The notes under the pieces are model-generated. The model searched no databases and had not been told where the DNA came from. It was given only the letters and a program-made list of their open reading frames with translations. The position numbers and the translations under genes are program-made. Of a stretch of DNA of 64,000 nt, positions 10,930-19,900 are shown in pieces. The stretch lies in NCBI RefSeq assembly GCF_036014195.1, contig NZ_CP107918.1, positions 7,661,773 to 7,725,772 on the forward strand, read 5' to 3'. This DNA is from Streptomyces sp. NBC_00442. Its GTDB lineage: Bacteria; Actinomycetota; Actinomycetes; Streptomycetales; Streptomycetaceae. Position 1 is the stretch's first letter. Every line of letters begins with the position of its first letter.

Positions 10930-11634
10930 TCAGGCTTCGTCCGTGGGTTCGTGATGGGAGCACTCGGTCAGTCCGGCCGCGGTCTGGGTGAGGTGCTGGG
11001 TCAAGACCTGGGCCCCGGTGTCGGCGTCACGGGCGAGTACCGCCTCCTCCAGGCGGCGGTGCTCGGCGGCGCCGTCCCGGTCCGGGTTGCGGTGCGCCGA
11101 CCAACGGCGGGCCAGCTCGCTCGCGGTCCACATCCGGTCGAAGGTCTCCAGCAGGACGAGGTTGCCGCAGCCCTCCAGCAGCGTGCGGTGGAAGAGGCGG
11201 TGGGCTTCGGCCCAGGCGCTGCTGTAGTGCTCGCCCTCCTCCGCCAGGTACGCCGGGGTGCGGGTCAGACGGTGGTGGGAGGCTCGTACGCGGGCTTCCC
11301 AGTCCACGTCGCCGCGCTCGATGGACATGCGCAGCATGACCGGTTCGATGGTCCGGCGGGCCTCCGCGATCTCCTGCCAGCGGCGGTCGGAGTAGGCCGG
11401 AACGGCGAAGCCGCGGTTGGGCAGGCGGTTGGCGAGGCCCTCGCCGACCAGCCGCACGAGTGCCTCGCGTACGACGGCCAGGCTCACGCCCTGCTCTTTC
11501 GCGAGGTCCTGGGGTTTGAGGGCATCACCGGGGGCGTGGTCCCCGCGCATGATCGCGTCCCGCAGGTGTGTGTAGACCTGCTCGGAGAGCATCTGCTTCC
11601 CCGCCGAGGGTGAAGTGTGAGTCGTCTGGGTCAT
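10930..11634 (-). CDS. GntR-family (FadR/FCD type) transcriptional regulator
   Basis: A 234-residue DNA-binding repressor. An N-terminal GntR winged helix (about residues 10-75: 'LSEQVYTHLRDAIMRG' and 'AKEQGVSLAVVREALVRL') is followed by an all-helical FCD ligand-binding domain with metal-type histidines ('HHRLTR', 'HRLFHRTLLEGCGN', 'EHRRLEEA'). ATG 11634 is used; a GTG three codons upstream is possible. The gene is divergent from the YbhB/YbcL gene at 11799 and leads the SCO6745-family gene, so it probably autoregulates and may control its neighbours. An imperfect inverted repeat (ATAAT-CA-ATTAT, 11661-11672) lies in the intergenic region as a candidate site. Effector unknown. Confidence 0.9.
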   Translation of the reverse strand: MTQTTHTSPSAGKQMLSEQVYTHLRDAIMRGDHAPGDALKPQDLAKEQGVSLAVVREALVRLVGEGLANRLPNRGFAVPAYSDRRWQEIAEARRTIEPVMLRMSIERGDVDWEARVRASHHRLTRTPAYLAEEGEHYSSAWAEAHRLFHRTLLEGCGNLVLLETFDRMWTASELARRWSAHRNPDRDGAAEHRRLEEAVLARDADTGAQVLTQHLTQTAAGLTECSHHEPTDEA

Positions 11635-11660
11635 ACCTTCCACAATAGACGATCCAAGGA

Positions 11661-11672
11661 ATAATCAATTAT
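11661..11672. promoter_or_regulatory. Candidate operator between gntR-type gene and ybhB-type gene
   Basis: ATAATCAATTAT is an inverted repeat with a 2-bp centre in an unusually AT-rich patch of the divergent intergenic region. Position fits a GntR operator or a -10-like element; assignment is inference. Confidence 0.35.
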
Positions 11673-11798
11673 CGATGTTATGGTCGATCTCGTCGGTGAG
11701 CGGAAGCCGTGACCGCGTCGCCTGCTGGCGCCACTACGGCGGGACCTCCGCCGGCCGCGTCACCACCACCCCACAGCACACCTGAGAGGCACGACACC

Positions 11799-12338
11799 AT
11801 GAGCTCCAACGACCCCTTTGCCCGCCTCCCCGAGGCGACCGCTTTCACCGTTGTCAGCACCACCGTCGCCGACGGCGCCCCCTGGTCGATCGAGCAGTAC
11901 TCCGGTCTCTCAGGCGTTCCCGGCGGGAAGGACCTATCCCCGCACCTTTCTTGGAGCGGCGCCCCGGAAGGCACCAAGAGCTACGCCGTCACGGTCTACG
12001 ACCCCGACGCCCCCACCGGGTCCGGGTTCTGGCACTGGGCGGTCGCCGACATCCCCGCCACCGTCACCGAATTGCCCACAGGTGCCGGCGACGACACCGG
12101 CTCGGGCCTGCCCGAAGGCGCGTTGCAGCTGCCCAACGACGCCCGTGCGGCCCGTTTCATCGGCGCCGCCCCGCCGGCTGGACACGGCCCGCACCGCTAC
12201 TTCACCGTGGTGCATGCCCTCGACGTCGAGTCCATCGGCGTCCCCGCCGACGCCACCCCGGCCGCCCTCGGCTTCACCATGGCCGGCCACATCCTGGGGC
12301 GCGCGGTCCTGACAGCCACCGCGGAAACTCTCGCCTGA
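11799..12338 (+). CDS. YbhB/YbcL family Raf-kinase-inhibitor-like (PEBP) protein
   Basis: A 179-residue cytoplasmic protein of the phosphatidylethanolamine-binding fold. The family signature is clear: 'LSPHLSWSGAPEGTKSYAVT' with the DPDAP loop, then 'FWHWAVADIPA' and 'GPHRYFTVVHALD'. The conserved pocket residues (D of DPDAP, H of HW, GPHRY) are all kept. Bacterial members have no firmly assigned function. ATG 11799 is chosen; the frame opens further upstream but without coding character. Divergent from the GntR regulator, which may control it. Confidence 0.92.
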   Translation: MSSNDPFARLPEATAFTVVSTTVADGAPWSIEQYSGLSGVPGGKDLSPHLSWSGAPEGTKSYAVTVYDPDAPTGSGFWHWAVADIPATVTELPTGAGDDTGSGLPEGALQLPNDARAARFIGAAPPAGHGPHRYFTVVHALDVESIGVPADATPAALGFTMAGHILGRAVLTATAETLA

Positions 12339-12376
12339 AGAACGGCCATAAGGCCCGCCCCGAGCGCAATCGGGCC

Positions 12377-12402
12377 CTCCATCCGGTCAACGTCCGATGG
12401 AG
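12377..12402. terminator. Stem-loop downstream of the YbhB-type gene
   Basis: CTCCATC ... GATGGAG forms a 7-bp stem 39 bases after the stop codon. Without a T tract, but this is common for actinobacterial terminators; role inferred from position. Confidence 0.4.
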
Positions 12403-12565
12403 GCGCTGAGGACCGCGGCGAACCGGCTGGTCACTTGCCACGCCTACCTCGTCCCGCTGGTCACCAGCCCGGAGGCCGGCCACGAAGGGCGTCCGAAGCT
12501 GCAGGAAGCTGCGGACGCCGCTTCGCCTGCACCGCCAGCGCTCACACAAGGAGGCTCGCAGTCGG

Positions 12566-13093
12566 TCAGGCGGCCCGGCCGAGGCCGGCAACGGTCAGGT
12601 CCTGCTCGCGCAGCGGTGTGAAGTCGACGTCGAGCTTCGGGTCGTACGCGTCGGGCCGAATGCCGCATTCATGCGTGCTGACCCGGCATCCGCCGCAGCA
12701 TCTGCGCCGCGCAGCTCGTCCTCCAGCTGCTGGCGGAAGAACTTGGCGTCGAACTCGGTGCTCTCGCATCGGCCGGATCCTGGCCGGCCAAGACCTGGAC
12801 GGCGCCATGCGCAGCGACGCCACGTTCTGCCGCTCTGCCAACCGGGCCCTGCCGGAGGCGGAGGGCCGCGTCCGGCGCCGCTCCTACATGCCGGGTTGGC
12901 GGCACCTGTCCTTCCGCCTGGCCCTTGGTGGGGGCGTCGTGGAGACCGGCTGTCTGACCACCCGGGACCTGGGCGCCGCCCGGGAGACCCTCGCGCCGGC
13001 AGCTGCGGCCGGAGCCCGTTCTCGTGGACGGCGCCGCTCCTTGACTCCGCGGCGGTTTCCTGGCTTTCCCGGCCCTCGGTCATAGTCGGCGCC
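12566..13093 (-). pseudogene. Unrecognised degraded coding sequence
   Basis: On the minus strand two frames join near 12660 into a C-terminus-like peptide: 'EFDAKFFRQQLEDELRGADA' then 'IRPDAYDPKLDVDFTPLREQ' and 'VAGLGRAA' plus stop at 12566. On the plus strand, 12800-13000 also reads protein-like ('GWRHLSFRLALGGGVVETGC'). Neither has a start, intact frame or known family. The interval is best regarded as remnants of at least one gene. Confidence 0.35.
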
Positions 13094-14668
13094 ATGGACT
13101 TTGCCATGGACTTTGACGTAGTGGTGGCCGGAGGCGGCCCCGTCGGACTGATGCTGGCCTGCGAGCTCCGACTGGGAGGCGCGCGGGTGGCCGTCCTGGA
13201 GCGCCTCACCGAAGTGGACCCGACGATCAAGGGTGGGGCGATCACCACGCCCAGCGCCGAGGCGCTCTACCGTCGGGGCATGCTGCCCACGCTGGCCGAG
13301 GTGCAGCGGCAGGCGGTGGACCGCTTCCAGGCGTTCATGCGCGAACGCAACGGCGGGGACGGAGGCGGGGCCCCGCGCCAAGGGATCGGAATCGTCGGGC
13401 ACTTCGCCGGCATCATGCTGCGCGCCGACCTCGTCGACCGCACGGAGCCGGGCCTCGGCGACGCCGGACCCGCCTCCGAGATCACGTTCGTGGCGCAGCA
13501 GGACATCGAGCGGCTGCTCGAAGGGCGGGCGGACGAGCTCGGTGTCGACGTGCGCCGAGGAGTCGAGCTGACCGGGTTCGACGCGGACGACGAGGCCGTC
13601 ACGGTGCGGACCACCCACGGGGCCATACGCGCCGGCTGGCTCGTGGGCTGCGACGGCGGCCGCAGCACCGTCCGCAAACTCGCGGGGTTCGCATTCCCCG
13701 GCACGGACCCGGAGATCACCTGCCACCAGGCGGTCGTGGAGATGGCTGACGCCGAGGACCTGACGGTCGGCTGGGCCACCACGGACAACGGGGTCTACGC
13801 TCACGGGCCGATGCCGGGCCGCATCGTCACCGTGGAGTTCGACGGCCCGCCGGCCGACCGGGACGCGCCGGTCACCACCGAGGACCTCCAGGCGAGGCTG
13901 CGCCGCGTTTCCGGCGTGGACGTCACGATCACCGGGGTGCGTACCGCGACCCGGTTCACCGACCACGCCCGCCAGGTCACCGAGTACCGCAGAGGCCGGG
14001 TGCTGCTGGCGGGCGACGCGGCGCACGTGCACTCGGCGTTCGGCAGCCAGGGGCTGAGCCTTGGTATCGGGGACGCGATGAACCTCGGCTGGAAGCTCGC
14101 CGCGGTGATCGGCGGCCGGGCGCCACAGGGGTTGTTGGACACCTACACCGCCGAACGGCACCCGGTCGGCGCGGGGGTCCTCGACTGGACCCGTTCCCAG
14201 GTCGCGGCCATGCGCCCGGACCCACAGTCCCGGGCCCTGCGCGAGATCGTCAGCGACCTGGCGGAGACGGTCACGGGCACCACGTACCTCACCGCGCGGC
14301 TCAACGGCGCCCACGTGCGCTACGAGTTGCCGGGCGAGCACCCCCTGACCGGCCGCAGCGCCCCGGACCTCGAATTCGCCGACGGCAGCCGCCTCGCGGA
14401 CCACCTCCACGGCGGCCGGGCGCTCCTGCTCGACCTCGCCGACGACCCGAAGCTCCGAGCCCTCGCCGTGGGGTATGCCGGCCACGTCGACACCCTGACG
14501 GTCGGTTGCCCGTCCCGCCCGAAACTGGTGGCGCTCCTTGTCCGTCCGGACGGCTTCACCGCCTGGGCGGCCGAGACGGGGGTGAAGGCGCCGACGTCGA
14601 CAGCTGGGCTGGCGGAAGCGCTGGAGGAGTGGTTCGGCGTGCCAGAGGGTGCAGTGACGCCGGGCTGA
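13094..14668 (+). CDS. FAD-dependent aromatic monooxygenase
   Basis: A 524-residue class A flavoprotein hydroxylase (PheA/TetX/RdmE-like). The Rossmann motif GGGPVGLMLA lies at about residues 13-22, the DG fingerprint as 'GCDGGRSTVRKLAGF' near 190, and the second FAD motif 'GRVLLAGDAAHVHSAFGSQG' near 300. A thioredoxin-like C-terminal part (about 390-524) is typical of enzymes acting on polyketide or phenolic substrates. Start ATG 13094 is used; a second in-frame ATG lies four codons on. No polyketide cluster is adjacent, so it may serve catabolism or antibiotic (rifamycin/tetracycline-type) modification. Substrate unknown. Confidence 0.92.
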   Translation: MDFAMDFDVVVAGGGPVGLMLACELRLGGARVAVLERLTEVDPTIKGGAITTPSAEALYRRGMLPTLAEVQRQAVDRFQAFMRERNGGDGGGAPRQGIGIVGHFAGIMLRADLVDRTEPGLGDAGPASEITFVAQQDIERLLEGRADELGVDVRRGVELTGFDADDEAVTVRTTHGAIRAGWLVGCDGGRSTVRKLAGFAFPGTDPEITCHQAVVEMADAEDLTVGWATTDNGVYAHGPMPGRIVTVEFDGPPADRDAPVTTEDLQARLRRVSGVDVTITGVRTATRFTDHARQVTEYRRGRVLLAGDAAHVHSAFGSQGLSLGIGDAMNLGWKLAAVIGGRAPQGLLDTYTAERHPVGAGVLDWTRSQVAAMRPDPQSRALREIVSDLAETVTGTTYLTARLNGAHVRYELPGEHPLTGRSAPDLEFADGSRLADHLHGGRALLLDLADDPKLRALAVGYAGHVDTLTVGCPSRPKLVALLVRPDGFTAWAAETGVKAPTSTAGLAEALEEWFGVPEGAVTPG

Positions 14669-14752
14669 TCCGCCGCCCTGCCGGCCGACTCGAACCGGTG
14701 TGCCTTTGGCGTGCGGGCCCCGGCACAGGGCGAACAAGCCGATTCCACCCAA

Positions 14753-14781
14753 GGCCGCCGCACCCACCCGGTGCGGCGGCC
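14753..14781. terminator. Strong hairpin downstream of the monooxygenase
   Basis: A perfect 12-bp GC stem (GGCCGCCGCACC ... GGTGCGGCGGCC) with a 5-base loop, 84 bases after the stop. Likely transcription terminator. Confidence 0.6.
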
Positions 14782-15220
14782 GCCGCCGTCCAGGGCTCCC
14801 CTGTGGGCGGCAACTCGCCCATAACAGAACCGAGTTCACCGTGCTGAGAGAGCAGCCATTCACAAGGCCCGGATGGCGGGCCTGGGACAACGTGGTGCTG
14901 CGGTCGATGTGCTGGAGACGTCCCACGACGTCGTGTCGGCCCCCAACAACACCGTGACGGGCACGGTGGGGGAGCCGGAGACCGCGCATGGCCTTGGTGG
15001 CCACCGCTGCCGTCCCTCGCGGCCACTGAGAGCCGGCGCACGAATGCCCGGCCCTCGCCCGGACATCGACCATGCCGTCCTCGGCCATGGCCCCGTGCTC
15101 GCGCATCCAGGTCATGCAGACCTGCCGCCCAAGTCCTGCCGACATTGCGCCTGTTCGGGCGGGTTGCGGCTTCGACGTGGCAGGATCCCCCCCCACCTGT
15201 TCCGAGAACGTGGGGGAGTC
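14782..15220. other. No supported gene; possible hydrolase relic
   Basis: A minus-strand stretch around 14890-15000 reads 'GSPTVPVTVLLGADTTSWDV', reminiscent of the strand before the catalytic acid in alpha/beta hydrolases. Too short to name; otherwise nothing seen. Confidence 0.3.
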
Positions 15221-15580
15221 ATGCGCTTGACGAGCGAAGCGCGCCAGCAACTGCTGCTCCAGAACGAGGACTTCGAGCTGACGACTGGCTTCTCGGGAGG
15301 TAACTTCACCGAGTACCGGCGGTATTGGGTCACGGGTGGGGAGTTGCGTTGCCGCTCCAGCGGCAAGACGTCGTGGGCGGACAGCCGCTTCGACGGCGAG
15401 TACGTTGCCACCGACGAGCAGACGCACCGGTTCCTGCGGGAACACCTGGACGAGCTGAACACGGACGGGCTGTCGGGGAGCCCCCGAATCGCACGAAGGC
15501 AGCGCCCTCGCACCGATGGAGCCGGGGCGCTGCCGTCCGCTTCCTCGGCTACAACGACCGCCTGGACCGCCAAATGGCGT
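15221..15580 (+). pseudogene. Small hypothetical protein with disrupted C-terminus
   Basis: ATG 15221 follows a purine-rich GGGGGAG site and opens a convincing protein: 'MRLTSEARQQLLLQNEDFEL', 'GNFTEYRRYWVTGGELRC', 'DEQTHRFLREHLDEL'. After about 15475 the frame turns into arginine-rich antisense sequence, while another frame continues with 'AAVRFLGYNDRLDRQMA', indicating an indel near 15480. The literal open frame runs to 15862 inside the convergent glycosylase-like gene. Family not recognised. Confidence 0.55.
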
Positions 15581-16154
15581 GCTCCAGTCCGCCTCTGTCG
15601 TGCCCGAGGAGCCCGGCGGCTTCCTCGTACACCGCGCGCAGTTGCTCATAGGGGAGAACCGGAACGCCGGCATCTGCAGCGAAGGCGCGCAGATGCACAT
15701 CGACGGCGATCTGCGAACGGCCGACGAGGTTGCCGATGTAGTCGATGCTCTTCGGGCCTACGCCCTTCACCGTGCGCAGGGCGGCGCGATTGGCCTGCTG
15801 GTCGAGCCAGGAGTGGAGATCGTCGCGGGTGTCGACCCCGTTCGCGGCCAAGAGGTCGGTGATGGCGTGAGCTGTCGCGGCCTTCTGGGCGTGCTTGAAC
15901 CTCATGGCGACGGCGAGGTCATGCGTGGCGAGCCGGCTCTGGAACCCGCGAACTGTGTGGGCGTCCGGCCAGTTCGTTTGCAGATCGAGAAGTCGCGGCC
16001 GGAGGGTCGCCTCGTAGGTGCACCGCGGCTGGAAGCTGACATCGCAGATGACAGCACCCATGTGAGTCCACCCGCCGGGCGGCGGAAACGGGCCGCCGCC
16101 CAGGAGGTGCCGAATGTGGTCGGCGAGTCGCTGGGCAAGGCTGGGTGCGGTCAC
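15549..16154 (-). CDS. HhH-GPD base-excision DNA glycosylase-like protein
   Basis: A 201-residue protein with an endonuclease III-like helix-hairpin-helix: 'LRTVKGVGPKSIDYIGNLVG' (residues about 126-145), followed by 'IAVDVHLRAFAADAGV' holding the aspartate equivalent to the catalytic Asp of the superfamily (VDVHLRAF). There is no iron-sulphur cluster cysteine set and no catalytic lysine typical of bifunctional enzymes, so it may be a monofunctional or non-classical member. The GTG at 16154 is selected because coding character begins there; the frame runs far upstream in low-complexity sequence. Convergent with, and slightly overlapping, the broken gene at 15221. Confidence 0.78.
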   Translation of the reverse strand: MTAPSLAQRLADHIRHLLGGGPFPPPGGWTHMGAVICDVSFQPRCTYEATLRPRLLDLQTNWPDAHTVRGFQSRLATHDLAVAMRFKHAQKAATAHAITDLLAANGVDTRDDLHSWLDQQANRAALRTVKGVGPKSIDYIGNLVGRSQIAVDVHLRAFAADAGVPVLPYEQLRAVYEEAAGLLGHDRGGLEHAIWRSRRSL

Positions 16155-16950
16155 GGTCCCATGATGAAGGGCTGATCTGGTGATCGGGACGCACAGCGCG
16201 AATTTCTCGAATGGTCGGGCTCGGTGACGAGGCGGCGACGGGGCGGCGACGGGGCGGCGACGGCGACGGGGCGGCGGCGACGCGGCCTGGGCGTTCTGGC
16301 GGATCCTGTCGGGGGCGCTCGACAGCGAAGAGAACGAATCCGAGACGCGGACACCTGAGCGGCCAGGCCCACGGCCACAGCACTCGCAACGCCGGAGGGA
16401 CCACGCCGGCGCCGGCACGACCCCAAACGGGGATGCGCGCGCGGCGGTGGTCGGCTGGACGCACAACAGCGCGGCGGGGCGGAATCCCACGGGACCCGTC
16501 GGCTCTCCTCGACGGGGGCCGTCGAAGGTGCGTATCGCGTGACCAGCCGGTGGTGGCGGGTCGTCAGGTAATGGCCACGGTTCGTCCTTCGGCGCCTTTT
16601 CTTCTTCCGTAGCCGGGAGTTGGCGAAGAGTGGTATACCGGTTGCTTGAGGTTCCCATTTGGGGGCTCCGATATCCGTGCGGAGCCCGGTGCGCTGACTT
16701 CCGCCCCGAACCTTCCGGCCCACCAAGCCTTCCGCGTGAGCCGCGTGCACATCTCTTCAGCCCACGGAGTCCCCCAGGCGGCTCGCCAGGACATTTCCTG
16801 CGGCCTCTCGGCGCTTTATGCGCCCTGCTTCGACTGGAAAGACTACTCGGCTACGCCATCGAATCCCCGGCACCGGATGCCTGGTCGCCAGGGGGTTATC
16901 CGGATGGCGGCGCGGAGGAGATCTACAATTCCTCATCCGAGGGGTGCACC
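16155..16950. other. Long intergenic region with GC-rich tandem repeats
   Basis: No gene supported. Around 16229-16283 there are irregular tandem GGGGCGGCGAC units. The last 100 bases before 16951 probably hold the promoter of the giant gene; a GAGGGG ribosome site sits 7-8 bases before its ATG. Confidence 0.45.
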
Positions 16951-19900
16951 ATGAGTATGGAAACATTCCTGCGTAACCCGCGGCCGGGCGGCGGCCCTGT
17001 CGGCGGGGCCGGCATTCTGGGTCCCGGATCCTTCTCGGTCTCGACCCAGCTGATGCAGGATGCGGTACCCGCGGCGGGCGTGTCCGTGGGCGACGGGCGC
17101 AACCAGGAGGCGCTCTTCGCGAACCCGTTCAAGAGCAGCCGGGAAGAAGCGCTTGTGATCAACCGGCAGGGGCAACTGACGTACCTGGAACGGACGGACA
17201 CTTCCCCCACCGGCTGGGTTCAGGAGCCGGTGGCGAACACACCGCAGGTCGCCGAAGTCGTCGTGGCCGTGCACCCTTCCGGGGACGTGTGGGCGATCTG
17301 CAGCCCCAAGGACACGGCAGCCATGATGTTCGGGCTGGTCCTGGCCCTCGGCGAGCGCGAACCCGACGGTACGGCGCGCTGCGTGTGGCAGGGCATGACC
17401 TCGTTCAACAAGGTCGGACTTGCGGGTCAGGCGATGACCGTGTCCTACGCACCCGACGGCGGAGCGCTGGTTCTGGGGACGAGCCTGGAAGCCGAGACCG
17501 GGCCCACCAACCTGGTGCTCACCCCGCAGTTGAAGAGCAGCGACGGTTCGGGAGGCGGCTGGTTCACCGAACCCACCGGGCTGCTGGTCCAGGGATACCC
17601 CATGGTGGGCGGCGGCTTCCTGCCCTACCTCTCGTCGGGCAACCAGCCCGGCACCTACGTCTACTACGCCCTGGACGGGCAGAAACTGCTCCGCTGGGAG
17701 GAGCGCATGGGCGTGCCGGTGGGCAATGCCCTCCAAGTCAGCACGTCATGTGCGCAGTTCTGCGGCACCTATCACCAGCCGTACCTGAACCGCGACAACC
17801 CGCAAGGAGACATCGGGTTCCTCTACGTCGACACGAAGGGGGCCCTGGTCTGGGGCTACCGCATGTCTCCGGGAGGCACAGTCGTCACGGGTGAGGTCAC
17901 CGATGTCGACTTCGCGGCCAAGACGAGGCTGTGGCAGGACGCCGACGGCAAGATGCACGTCTTCGGCCTCGACAAGGACGCCACCTTGAACGTGCTGCAC
18001 CAAGCGGGATGGGAAACCGTCAGCCGGCAGATCGGTCCCCTCCGGGCGCAGACACTGCAACCGAAATGGACCCAGGCCCGCGTCGCGTCGGCCCCACCGG
18101 GAATCGGCGGATACGACCTGGCCCGCCCGAACGACCGAATGGTGGCATTCGACTACACCAGGTCCGGACACTCCGACCACCTGTTCGCCTACCGGCCCGG
18201 CCCCACGCACTACTACAGCGACCAGACCGTGTGGGTGGTCGAGCGGACCGACGAAGTCGGCGGGTTCGCCAGAGCCTTCAGCAACGAGTACGGACTGCCC
18301 GGGTACGACTTCACCTCCCCCGACGACCACGTCGTCGCCTACGACTACACGGGGTCGGGAAGCGCGGACCACCTGCTGGCCTACCGCCCGGGAGCGGGCA
18401 AGTTCTCGATCTTCAAGAAGCGGGACGGAGCGGAGGGCTTCGTCCCCGTGGCCGGCGCCGCCGCTGGAGGCATCGGAGGCAGCGGTGGAACGTACGACCT
18501 GGCAGACCGCCGAGACCGGTTGCTGCCCTTCGACTACCTGGGCACCAAGAAGAACGACCACCTGCTGGCCTACCGGCCGGGCACGCGAACCGCGTGGGTA
18601 CTGGCACCGAAGGGCGACGGCTCGTTCACCCCAGTGGTCAGGTCATCGACCGGCCTCGGTGGATTCCCCCTGAACAGTCCGGCGGACGAGATAGCCGGCC
18701 TCGACTACGACAGCACGGGCAGCAGCACCCACCTGTTGGCCTACCGCCCCGGAGCGGGCATGGTCTACATCCTCGTGCCGGACAAGCACGGCGGCTTCAG
18801 GGCGGTGGTGCACAACCAGACCGGCGGGATCGGCGGCTGGGACCTGATGGAACCCGAAGACCGGCTCGTGCCGTTCGACTTCTCCGGCCTCGGCTGCAAC
18901 GACCACATCCTGAGCTACCGGCCGGGCGACATCCCGGGCCACACCTCCCGACAGGCGTGGGTGCTGCGCCGGGACGGCGAGACCACCACCTACAAGCCCA
19001 GCATCCAGGGCAAGGGCCTGGGCGGGTACGACTTCTCCTCCCTGAGCGACCTGGTGACCGGCCTGGACTACAACGGCACGGGCGGCTTGTCCTACCTCGT
19101 CGCCTACCGGCCCGGTGCGGGCAAGGTCTCGGTGATGGGCCAGCGCGGCGCGGACAACATGGCCCCGGTCTACCAGGTACCGCCACCGCCGTTCACCACG
19201 GTCACCGTGGGAGTGCACGCCTCGGTAGTGGACTACCAGTTGGACCCGTACCCGGACTACAGACCGTCCGAGCTGATCAAGATGAGCGGAATGCCTCCGG
19301 CCGAGGCGTACTGCGTGTGCACCCAGGACATCACCACCTCGCAGTGGCAGATGGACAAGGTCCGCCTGCCCGAACCGGTCAAGAAACCCGGCCAGTCCGC
19401 GCCTCCTCCCGACGTCGTCTCGCACTACGTCGCCGACGTCACGCTGCTCTCCAAGGGGGGCCAGCCTCTGCCCGGCCACCCGGTGTCCGTCTCCGCCGAC
19501 TCCCTGGTCGAGGTCCAGATCGCCGAGATCTCCTACCAGGTCGGCCCCGGCCGGCCCATCGCCGTGACCACCAGCCCCATGGGCAAGCTCGCCCTGGCCA
19601 TCGCAGCGCGCGGACTCAACCCACCGGTGGTGCATCTCAATGCCGACGGCCTGCAGTCCGGCACGGCCATCGACTTCGCGGCCCAGGCCAATGACTTCCT
19701 GGCGGGCAACGGCACTCTGCCTTCACAGAAGGGCATGTTCACCCCCGACCTGCTCGAACACGCAACGGTTCCGTCGAACATGCCGGGAGCGCAGGGAGCA
19801 CCCCCGCCGCTCGCCGACTGGAAGGCCCTCAGAGAACGCGGTCTGACGCCTCAGATCGTCGTCGACCATTGCACCAACATGTACGGGCAGGCAGCGGGCG

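Noticed and set aside
12884..15700. Very long minus-strand open frame opposite the monooxygenase
   Set aside because: Arginine/histidine-rich antisense shadow of a clearly coding plus-strand gene; no motif or ribosome site.
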